This document shows positions 18,417 to 25,849 of a stretch of 64,000 nt of DNA, one piece after another. Under the pieces are notes generated by a model. It was given only the letters and a program-made list of their open reading frames with translations, did no database searches and had not been told where the DNA came from. How positions within the stretch are numbered: the stretch's first letter is position 1; each line of letters begins with the position of its first letter. Origin of the DNA: an uncultured Granulosicoccus sp. (GTDB lineage Bacteria > Pseudomonadota > Gammaproteobacteria > Granulosicoccales > Granulosicoccaceae); the NCBI GenBank assembly GCA_947495035.1, contig CANLXI010000017.1:89454-153453 (forward strand), read 5' to 3'. The translations under genes and the position numbers were made by a program.

Positions 18417-19294
18417 CTGGTATGGAAGGCATCATCCCCATTCTGCTGACCCCCTTCAACGACGACCTGTCGATCGACTACGCCAGTCTGGAGCGTGAAG
18501 TCGAGGCCACGCTCGGCGCTGGCGTGCATGGCATCGGTATTGCCATCGGCAGCGAGATTTTCAAGCTGACACCGAAGGAGCGTGGCGAGATACTGCGCGC
18601 GGTAGCGAAGCAGGTTGACCGCAGGGTGCCTGTCATCATGAACACCTCGGCTCCCGGTACGGCACCGGCAGTGCAGCTGGCCATCGAGGCGGCTGAGGCC
18701 GGTGCCACACGACTGATGATCTGGCCGCCGGATTTCTTTGCCTGCGGCGCGGAATCGGTGATCGACCACTTGCGCCGAATCGCCGATGCCGTGAGTCTGC
18801 CCATTGTCCTGCAGGACGTCCCCCAGGCACCAATCTCACCAGCACTGGCACTGCGCATTGCCGAGGCTGTACCGCTTGTCGACACCATCAAGGTGGAGAC
18901 GCAACCCACGGTGGCGCAAGTGGCTGCCATGACCGCGGCGGTGGGTGAGCAATTGACCATTCTCGGAGGTGCCGGTGGTGGCACAATCGTGGAGGAGTAT
19001 CGACGCGGTGCGCGAGGCACCATGCCGTTCGCCAGCCAGGCGCAGGATTTCATGCAGATCTGGAACTGCCTGAATGAGGGTAAGTCTGAGCAGGCAGCAG
19101 AGATTGTCGAGAACCGCATACTGCCGGTGAGCCGTCTGGGCTTTCAATCCGCCGACTTGTTCTATCACGTGCACAAGGCGATCTTGTGTGAGGCGAATCA
19201 GTTTGATCGCGCTACCGTGCGCCCACCCACCGCCTTGCCGGACTCGGTAACGGCGAAGGAGATCGAGCAGTTGGTGGAGCGTGTGGCAGGGTAG
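18413..19294 (+). CDS. Dihydrodipicolinate synthase-family aldolase (DapA superfamily)
   Basis: A 293-residue class I aldolase-fold protein. The Schiff-base lysine is Lys160 in TIKVE. The Tyr that normally sits about 26 residues earlier in a YNxP motif is Gln134 here (LQDVP), so the proton relay differs from DHDPS, NanA and typical 2-keto-3-deoxygluconate aldolases. As the last gene of the operon it would cleave the 2-keto-3-deoxy acid to pyruvate and an aldehyde. The missing Tyr makes the reaction type less certain; a dehydratase or decarboxylating role is possible. Confidence 0.82.
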   Translation: MTGMEGIIPILLTPFNDDLSIDYASLEREVEATLGAGVHGIGIAIGSEIFKLTPKERGEILRAVAKQVDRRVPVIMNTSAPGTAPAVQLAIEAAEAGATRLMIWPPDFFACGAESVIDHLRRIADAVSLPIVLQDVPQAPISPALALRIAEAVPLVDTIKVETQPTVAQVAAMTAAVGEQLTILGGAGGGTIVEEYRRGARGTMPFASQAQDFMQIWNCLNEGKSEQAAEIVENRILPVSRLGFQSADLFYHVHKAILCEANQFDRATVRPPTALPDSVTAKEIEQLVERVAG

Positions 19295-19323
19295 CCTGCC
19301 TACGCCTCCTGCGTGCCAGTACC

Positions 19324-19346
19324 ACCGCCTGACTGGGTCAGGCGGT
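19324..19346 (+). terminator. Hairpin after the sugar operon
   Basis: A perfect 9-bp stem (ACCGCCTGA/TCAGGCGGT) with a 5-nt loop lies 30 bp after the aldolase stop. There is no strong U-run on either strand, so it may act as an mRNA 3' stabiliser or a Rho-assisted terminator shared with the convergent lipoprotein gene. Confidence 0.5.
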
Positions 19347-19443
19347 ATTCCAGTAGCTGCACAGCCATGTTCAACCGGCGCACCGCGTCACGCTCTGTGG
19401 TGGAATCCTTGCCGATGGTGTCCAGATCAAGAGCGCGTAAACC

Positions 19444-21228
19444 TCAGGGCATTCGTACGGAAATGACCCCGTGAACATCACTGCGCTCCGTCCCACTGTA
19501 GGCATGCCCACCCGGAGCACTGACAGCGGATGTATCCACCGAATTACGCGTATTCAGCACAGTAACCAATCGGCCATAGGCACCATCATCGGTCAGCTCT
19601 ACAACTCCCGCTCCTGGGCAGGAACCTTGTGCTGAATGATTGACGGATACCGGGGATGGCCCGCGAAAGGCAATGAGCAGATATTTTCCATCCGGCGTGT
19701 TCTCCACCAGATCGGGAGCTGGATCGTTTTGTGGCAATCCTGCATCGTCCGTTATGGACCGCGCCAGACAGGGGCCTTCGCCATTGCCACGACCATCTTC
19801 CGATGTCAGATCATAGGTTGTCCTGTTGAATTCCGTGGAGTCGAACACCTCTACCACGTTGCGGATTCGGTCAACCGTGTGCACGTATCTACCGTCTACA
19901 GTGGGTGCCATTCCGTGTGAGTCACGACGAGTGGTTGCGTCAGGCAACTGCCCACTGTCATTGGATTCAACTCCGGTCTCGTTACCCCCTGTGGCTGTAT
20001 TTCCCTCATCCTTGTACAGCAACATGGGCGCAGGCGTATTTTGCGGATTGGACACATCCTGAAAGTCACTGTCGTTGAACGTGTACATCGTGAACACGGA
20101 CTGGGTGGCTCCGGCGGCAGAGGCAGAGACACCCGCATTGATCCAGACTGTATCCCCGGTTTGTATGCCACCACAACCAGCACCATTGACAGACTGATTG
20201 CCGTATTCTCCGACAATACTCATGGGTGTGCTTTGCGTGTTGGCAATGATCAAACCACCACCACCCAAGGTGACATAGCTGTTTCCGCCAGTACTGGAAA
20301 TGGGACAAATGATCACGTTGTTCGGTCTGCCACCCAGTGCTCCGTCGGTGCCATCGCAGCCGTTCTCCTTGCAGACACCACCGGGGGTCAAATCTGCAAA
20401 ATCCGCGTTGGCATAATCACCTCCGACACTGCCAAGCAAAGGGTTGCCAAATGCATTATTGCCACTGAAAGTCGTGGCTGAAGTCGTTACAACCTGTCCC
20501 TTGCCCACTCCCAGTGACGCCGACCGATTGAAGACGATGTCTGTGATCTTGCCCTCAGCGTCCCGTGTCGCATCAATGCGTTCGAGCACCTTGCCATTGA
20601 GATTGGCCACAAGAATCGCATTACCATCCGTCGTCCAGTCAGACATGTGTACCGACCGCACATCAGTACCATCGCCAACATTGGTTCCCGTGACTCGGAA
20701 CAGGCTGATCGCTTCTCGTGTTCGTGTGTCGATGACACCAACAAAGCCACCTCCTGGTGCAAAGATACTGGCTGTCACGTACCGATCCTGAGGGTCCGCC
20801 AGCATGCCATGTAAGCGCCCAAAGCCATTCAGATCAGCCAATGTCTGGCCTGTTGGATTGCCGTTCGCGTCAATTTCCACCAGCTCCTGAGGGAAAACAT
20901 CCAGAAGGTCGCAAGGACCTGCAGGCACCGCGACCGATTCATCGTCTGCCGGGAGACAGCCGACAGGAATGGCATCGTCGCCTCCCGCGATTTGCGTTTC
21001 CATATCTTCCGAGTTCCAGATCCAGAGATAGCTACCTTTGGTGCCTGGCCCGTCTGCATCAGCGACGGAATTCGACTGATCTGATGCCCATATCTGGTAT
21101 TCATCGCCCGCGGCCGGAGGGTTGTCTGCTTCATCGTCATCACTGCAAGCACTCAGCAGGACCGCACAGATGAGACCGGACAGCCAGATGCGTTTTGAAT
21201 GACTCAAGTCAGTTTTGGTGATGCTCAC
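19444..21228 (-). CDS. Beta-propeller lipoprotein of unknown function
   Basis: A 594-residue exported protein. A basic N-terminus and hydrophobic stretch end in the lipobox LLSAC, so it should be lipidated, followed by an acidic linker (SDDDEADNPPAAGDE). The rest is rich in Gly, Asp and Asn and has repeats of the GRYVHTVDRIRNVVEVFD type, seen in YVTN/lactonase-like seven-bladed propellers. Several Cys pairs suggest disulphides. No catalytic motif is recognised. After the TGA stop the same frame stays open for about 46 more codons (to about 19307). Confidence 0.75.
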   Translation of the reverse strand: MSITKTDLSHSKRIWLSGLICAVLLSACSDDDEADNPPAAGDEYQIWASDQSNSVADADGPGTKGSYLWIWNSEDMETQIAGGDDAIPVGCLPADDESVAVPAGPCDLLDVFPQELVEIDANGNPTGQTLADLNGFGRLHGMLADPQDRYVTASIFAPGGGFVGVIDTRTREAISLFRVTGTNVGDGTDVRSVHMSDWTTDGNAILVANLNGKVLERIDATRDAEGKITDIVFNRSASLGVGKGQVVTTSATTFSGNNAFGNPLLGSVGGDYANADFADLTPGGVCKENGCDGTDGALGGRPNNVIICPISSTGGNSYVTLGGGGLIIANTQSTPMSIVGEYGNQSVNGAGCGGIQTGDTVWINAGVSASAAGATQSVFTMYTFNDSDFQDVSNPQNTPAPMLLYKDEGNTATGGNETGVESNDSGQLPDATTRRDSHGMAPTVDGRYVHTVDRIRNVVEVFDSTEFNRTTYDLTSEDGRGNGEGPCLARSITDDAGLPQNDPAPDLVENTPDGKYLLIAFRGPSPVSVNHSAQGSCPGAGVVELTDDGAYGRLVTVLNTRNSVDTSAVSAPGGHAYSGTERSDVHGVISVRMP

Positions 21229-21551
21229 AATGAGATTTCCTGGTGACTATCGAGATGTATGGCTTGATTCCTGACGTTAGGGGAAAGATATTTCCACAGC
21301 GGAATAACCGTCCATTTTCTGAATGAAATGGTTGCCCGATGATCAGAAATTCAACGGAAGATCTACGGGGAGACTAACAGTCGGGTATCGACCGTGCCAC
21401 TATACCTTCGTGTCAAAAGAAGGATTGAGCCAGGTACAAGGGCTGTCCGAGTCTCGCCTCCTGAAACAATGGTCAATGCAGAAGATCAATTCCATGGCAA
21501 CTATGGCACACCTCGTGAAATACAAGTCAGGATGACGTATACAACCTTCTG
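21229..21551. other. Gene-free stretch upstream of the lipoprotein
   Basis: About 320 bp holding the upstream region of the lipoprotein gene. I see no convincing reading frame, repeat or RNA structure in it. Confidence 0.4.
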
Positions 21552-21779
21552 CTACAGGTAGTCGACCAGTCCCTGTTTCAGCTGAATCGGTTCAGGAATG
21601 GAACACACGGCCCGGGTTTGCAGGTACGCATTTCCGGACCCGCAGCGGCTGCTGATTAATCGAGTCCATCTGACCTGCTCATCCGTTTCAACCGCGTATT
21701 CATCCTCGGTTTCCTGCAGGAAATGTTCACTCAAAGCATCCAGGGACTTTGCAGGTTCGGTAACCGTCGCAGGACTCAC
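21552..21779 (-). CDS. Short hypothetical reading frame, possibly a gene fragment
   Basis: A 75-codon frame beginning with GTG. The same frame continues upstream to about 21850 with protein-like sequence (ISDDIKVSGDETRRKLLARL) but without a standard start codon. This suggests the 3' remnant of a longer gene rather than an intact small gene. No family is recognised. It lies next to the decayed ABC transporter fragments. Confidence 0.3.
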   Translation of the reverse strand: MSPATVTEPAKSLDALSEHFLQETEDEYAVETDEQVRWTRLISSRCGSGNAYLQTRAVCSIPEPIQLKQGLVDYL

Positions 21780-21853
21780 GCTGAGTCTGGCGAGCAGTTT
21801 ACGCCGCGTTTCGTCACCTGAAACCTTGATATCGTCGGAGATATTCAGTCAAA

Positions 21854-22270
21854 TCACGGGGGTGACCGCAGTGATTTCAGTTGATGAAGGAGGCACGTTT
21901 TCCTGCCTTTGACGGCCGGATCCATGAAAGTATCGTTCCAGACGCGGCCGCGAATGAAGTTCATTGACGGTGAGCCGATGAAGGCTGCCACGAACTGGTT
22001 GGCAGGACGGTCGTCGAGCTCCAGCAGTGTACCAATCTGTTCCACGACCCAGCCTTGCAATACGACGATTCTGTCGGCCATGGTCATGGCTTCCACCTGC
22101 AGAATGTCAGTCATGGTGGCGGCAGCAAGTTGGATGTTCCACATGGTGCCACAGTAAGCGTAGGCGAACTGCGTCAGTGCCTGTTGCTGGGTGAACATGT
22201 CGGGCGAGGAGATGAACACGATGGGTTTCAGGAATGCAGCAAAGGTGAAGAATGCAACGCCTGCGTCAAT
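21854..22270 (-). pseudogene. Remnant of a sugar ABC transporter: permease fragment joined to ATPase fragment
   Basis: One open frame encodes about 50 residues of a MalG-type permease C-terminal half (AAFLKPIVFISSPDMF, then ALTQFAYAY) and runs straight into a MalK/UgpC-type ATPase piece (VEAMTMADRIVVL, then FVAAFIGSPSMNFI). In intact systems these regions belong to separate proteins, so an internal deletion has fused two dead genes. The reading stays in frame across the junction and into the 3' end of the AraC gene. The ATPase part resembles the functional gene at 15857-16918 but is diverged. It is probably not expressed as a working protein. Confidence 0.8.
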
Positions 22271-23192
22271 GTCTTGAGCGCAAGGTATCTCGATACTGAC
22301 TCGGTGTCATTCCGGTCTTCTTCTTGAATACTCTGGTGAAGTAGTTGCCGCTTTCATAGCCCAGACTGTAGGCTACGCTGCTCACGTTCTGATCATCTGC
22401 CAGCAACAGGCTCTTGGCCTTGTCGATGATGTATTGCTGAATGCAGGCCTTCGCACTAGATCCGGTTTCCGACTTCAATGCATCGCTCAGATAGCGCGGG
22501 GATACCCGAAGCTGTGTACTGAGTACTTGAAGATCAGGCAGCGTCGTGAGGCCGTTGCCACTGTAATGTGTATCGAGAACACCTTGCAGGCGAGTGTGCC
22601 AATCACCGACCATTTCGCGACGTTGCAGGAATTGGCGTCGGTAGAAGCGTTGGCAGTAGTGAAGCAGAACCGTCAGGTGCGCCAGAACGATGTCGCGGCT
22701 CGATGGATCGTAGCGACTGCTCATCAATTCTTCGTCAAGGGCGTCGAACAGATGGTGCAATGTCTGTTGCTCCGACTCGGACAGGTGGAGTGCTTCGTTT
22801 ACCTGATAGTGAAAGAAGCCACAGTCGCTGATCAGGGTCTCAACGGCATGGCCACGGATGTAGTCGGGGTGAAGCATCAGCACCCGAGTGTCGGATCGGG
22901 TGATGACATCGCTGGTGGCCATGGTCTGTCGCGGTGCCATCGCGAGCAGGGTGCCGGTCTGGCAATCGTACTCGGTACGCCCGTAGTGCACCTGCCCGCT
23001 GACTATCTGCTTGAGTGACAGATAGTAGAAACCACCTGACAGACGCGCGCCCTCGGGAAAACGGCGAGGACGCGCAGCCAGTTCGCTGGCGCTGACTTTC
23101 AGGGTGGACACCAGCGGGTGAGACGGTGCAACTCGTCCGATGGCCGAGAAATAGTCGCTGATGTGTTCGAAATGAATGTGCTTGTCGCTCAC
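22266..23192 (-). CDS. AraC-family transcriptional regulator
   Basis: A 308-residue activator-type protein. The last about 100 residues carry the two helix-turn-helix motifs of AraC/XylS, ending in VSSVAYSLGYESGNYFTRVFKK and GMTPSQYRDTLR. The N-terminal part is a cupin-like sensor with no assigned ligand. It is followed 4 bp upstream on the same strand by an SDR gene, which it may regulate. Its stop codon overlaps the decayed ABC transporter, consistent with having once controlled that system. Confidence 0.9.
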   Translation of the reverse strand: MSDKHIHFEHISDYFSAIGRVAPSHPLVSTLKVSASELAARPRRFPEGARLSGGFYYLSLKQIVSGQVHYGRTEYDCQTGTLLAMAPRQTMATSDVITRSDTRVLMLHPDYIRGHAVETLISDCGFFHYQVNEALHLSESEQQTLHHLFDALDEELMSSRYDPSSRDIVLAHLTVLLHYCQRFYRRQFLQRREMVGDWHTRLQGVLDTHYSGNGLTTLPDLQVLSTQLRVSPRYLSDALKSETGSSAKACIQQYIIDKAKSLLLADDQNVSSVAYSLGYESGNYFTRVFKKKTGMTPSQYRDTLRSRH

Positions 23193-23196
23193 GGGG

Positions 23197-24054
23197 TCAG
23201 GTGAATGCTTGCTGTACGAGTGCTACCTGTTTCAGACCATCCGGGTCAGCTTGTGTTTTCAGGGCCGTGAACTGTTCTGCCCATGATGAGGTACGTCGAC
23301 GCAGCGGCATCTGTTCCTGGCTTGCAATATCGATGACAACCCTGGCAACATCTTCCGCACTCTGGTATACATCGCCACGAGCTTCGCCCACACCACTTGC
23401 CACGAAGCGCTCGAAAACGGGCTTGTAGTCATCCTCCGGCATGGTGCCTCTGGACTGAAGTTGTGTCAGGGCATTGTTGGCAAATTCGGTGGCAATACCG
23501 CCTGGTTCCACGCAGCAGAACTGAATGCCGAAATTGGGCGTGATGTAGCTGGCCAGAGATTCAGTGTAGCCTTCCACGGCAAACTTAGCGGCGCAGTAGA
23601 TGTCGCTGAACGGTTGGCCTACCAATCCACCCACCGAGCTGATGTTGATGATCCTGCCTTGTCCGGCAGCACGCATGTGCGGCAGTACCGCTCTGGTACA
23701 GCGCAGGACGCCATGAAAGTTGACATCCATGACCCAATCGGCCTCTTCCTCCGTGATGTGTTCTGTCGTCCGTACGCAGCCAGCACCGGCGTTATTCACC
23801 AGAATGTCGATGCGGCCATGTGCCTGGATGATCTGTTCGACGCAGCTGTTCACGCTCTGGTTGTCCTGAACATCAAGCGGCAAGAGATTCAGGTTCACAC
23901 CAGCGTCCCTGGCAGCACTCAGCAGGGCCTCTTTCTTGTCAGGATTGCGCATGGTGGCATAGACCTCATGGCCAGCTTGCGCTGACTGTATGCTCAGCGC
24001 AATGCCCAATCCTGTGGAAGTTCCGGTAATCAGTACGACGGATGTCATGTCCAT
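23197..24054 (-). CDS. Short-chain dehydrogenase/reductase (SDR)
   Basis: A 285-residue classical SDR: TGTSTGLG near residues 10-17, NNAGAG, the Ser of ISSVGG and the catalytic YCAAK. The long C-terminal part places it with retinol-/hydroxysteroid-type reductases rather than FabG. Starts at 24054 or 24048 are both possible, and no strong ribosome site separates them. It lies 4 bp upstream of the AraC gene, so both are on one transcript. Confidence 0.88.
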   Translation of the reverse strand: MDMTSVVLITGTSTGLGIALSIQSAQAGHEVYATMRNPDKKEALLSAARDAGVNLNLLPLDVQDNQSVNSCVEQIIQAHGRIDILVNNAGAGCVRTTEHITEEEADWVMDVNFHGVLRCTRAVLPHMRAAGQGRIINISSVGGLVGQPFSDIYCAAKFAVEGYTESLASYITPNFGIQFCCVEPGGIATEFANNALTQLQSRGTMPEDDYKPVFERFVASGVGEARGDVYQSAEDVARVVIDIASQEQMPLRRRTSSWAEQFTALKTQADPDGLKQVALVQQAFT

Positions 24055-24320
24055 ATCGCTGTGTTGTTGGAATGTCTACATGCTAGCGCCGATGCCAGGG
24101 CGTTACAGTGCACGAAAAAACGAGATTTCAGCACAAAATGCCAGAGAGACACTTTCGGGACCCAGCGGCCGTGGCTTGCCCACGGCACGTGGTCGCCGCT
24201 TGAGCAAGGACAGAAGCCTCGAACGCGCAAGCGGTTGACATTTGCCGGCAGAGAAGAGTGCGGAATCGTACTGAAAATTCGACCAGGCTCGTTTTTCCCA
24301 CGGCAGGGCTGGCATCCTGT

Positions 24321-24518
24321 GGCTGTTCCACTGGACATTTGGTCTTGCCGATTCATCGATGTGGTTGTTCCTTCGCACATGTGGTCCGACCGGTTCTTCT
24401 CTGTGGCTGTTCCTTCGCACATGTGGTCCGACCGGTTCATCTATGGGGCTGTTCCATCGCACTTGTGGTCCGACCGGTTCATCTATGGGGCTGTTCCATC
24501 GCACTTGTGGTCCGACCC
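24321..24518. repeat. 42-bp tandem repeat, about 4.7 copies
   Basis: Units start at 24321, 24363, 24405, 24447 and 24489, exactly 42 bp apart. The last two full units are identical, the third differs at a few positions and the first is most diverged. Because 42 is a multiple of three, long open frames exist on both strands (for example a minus-strand 14-residue repeat GPQVRWNSPIDEPV), but I see no ribosome site or non-repeat domain to prefer one. It lies in a 564-bp gap without a recognised gene. Confidence 0.85.
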
Positions 24519-24618
24519 GATAATCTGTGAACGGTTCGGCAAATTCATCGGGCTGAAAGTGATCAGGCGATGTCAAATATTCGTATCAGCTGGGTGAGTG
24601 ATTGATGAGCAGAATGCG

Positions 24619-25083
24619 ATGTTGCAAAGATCGATTTCGTGCCGATTTTTCCTGTTCGTACTGGCGCTTTGCGGGGCGCTCGTCATGAGCTGTCATGCAG
24701 GCTATTCCGACAGGCGCCAGGTAATCGTGTTTGCCGCTCCCGATTCGCCGGCGGGAAAACGCATGCAGGCGTCGGTCGATGAATTGAGCTGTCAGCTCCA
24801 GGAACGTGACACGGATGTGCGCTTCGTCGATACCAGCGATTTGCCGGATGCAGATGCTGTAACGGCACCGGCAGGTGTGCTCGCGGAACTGATGCAGCTA
24901 CGCAGCAGGGAACATCCGGAATTCGAGATGCTGCTGGTTGGCAAGGATGGTGGTGTCAAGGCACGAACCAGTGATCCGGATGCGCTGGAGGACTTTCTGT
25001 CGCAGATCGATACGATGCCAATGCGGCGCGCAGAAATGCGAACAGAGAAAGGTGGCCACTCTGCTTGTCAGTCTGAAGATTGA
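24619..25083 (+). CDS. DUF4174-domain exported protein
   Basis: A 154-residue protein with an N-terminal signal peptide (hydrophobic FFLFVLALCGALVM, then SCHA). A compact alpha/beta domain ends in the family pattern LLVGKDGGVKARTSDP and IDTMPMRRAEMR. DUF4174 proteins are small thioredoxin-fold-like secreted or lipid-anchored proteins of unknown role. Met 24619 is preferred to the GTG at 24598 because it puts the basic residues directly before the hydrophobic core. It appears monocistronic. Confidence 0.82.
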   Translation: MLQRSISCRFFLFVLALCGALVMSCHAGYSDRRQVIVFAAPDSPAGKRMQASVDELSCQLQERDTDVRFVDTSDLPDADAVTAPAGVLAELMQLRSREHPEFEMLLVGKDGGVKARTSDPDALEDFLSQIDTMPMRRAEMRTEKGGHSACQSED

Positions 25084-25188
25084 GCGGCGAGGCAGGGAAT
25101 AGTTCTGTTTCAATCTGGCCTGATGCTCTGGGTTGAATTCGGTCAAGACCTCCACGAAGGGCATATGCTTGCGGGAGAAGCTGACCCG

Positions 25189-25836
25189 TCAGTCGCGAAA
25201 CAGGATGTCGGCGGCTTCGACCACGATTGCGGCGACCTCTGCCAGTCGTTTGTTGGTACTCATCGCCTGTGAACGCAAGGCCTTGTAGGCTTCCTCTTCG
25301 CTCATGCCACGTTGCTTCATCAAGAGTTTCTTCGCCTTGTCCAGAGTCTTGCGTTCTTCGAGTTCGTTGCGCGTCTTCTCAAGCTCATCGGCAATGCCGC
25401 GAAACTGCTGGAAACGCTGGATGGCTGCATCCAGAATCGGGCGCACGCGCTTGCGACTGAGTCCGTCCACCACATAAGCGCTGACGCCTGCGCGCGTGGC
25501 ACGGGCTATGGTGGCGCCATGATCATCTTGCGAGAACATGACGATGGGCCGTGGCGTGATGCTCTGAACGCTTCTGAGGCTGTCAAGCGTGTCGCGACCC
25601 GGAGACTCCAGGTCGACAATGACCACATCCGGATTGCAATCCTGAACACGGATCAGTACATCGTCCTGATCCGACACAAATCCGATGACCTCACAGCTTA
25701 CCTCCGCCAGTGCGTCGGCGATGGCATTGCGGCGCTCGCTGCTGTCATCAACCAGTAGTACGCGCAGCCGGCGATGATGACTGGTGTCATCATCCTCCAG
25801 CGCGTAGCTGTCATAGATGGTGTCCTTGCGTGTCAT
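25189..25836 (-). CDS. nasT: ANTAR-domain response regulator, nitrate antiterminator
   Basis: A 215-residue protein with an N-terminal receiver-like domain (RLRVLLVDDS, acceptor-position Asp in VVIVDLES), a coiled linker and a C-terminal ANTAR RNA-binding domain (residues about 150-212, KLLMKQRGMSEEEAYKALRSQAM). NasT binds tandem hexaloop hairpins in the leader of nitrate operons and prevents termination when released by the nitrate sensor NasS. It is the last gene of the nrt operon, 14 bp after the ATPase fusion, and such a leader is present at 30780-30916. No separate nasS gene is seen; the fusion partner probably supplies it. Confidence 0.93.
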   Translation of the reverse strand: MTRKDTIYDSYALEDDDTSHHRRLRVLLVDDSSERRNAIADALAEVSCEVIGFVSDQDDVLIRVQDCNPDVVIVDLESPGRDTLDSLRSVQSITPRPIVMFSQDDHGATIARATRAGVSAYVVDGLSRKRVRPILDAAIQRFQQFRGIADELEKTRNELEERKTLDKAKKLLMKQRGMSEEEAYKALRSQAMSTNKRLAEVAAIVVEAADILFRD

Positions 25837-25849
25837 CGTGGCAGGCTTG

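Noticed and set aside
24321..24518. CRISPR array
   Set aside because: Units are contiguous 42-bp tandem copies without unique spacers, and no cas genes are nearby.
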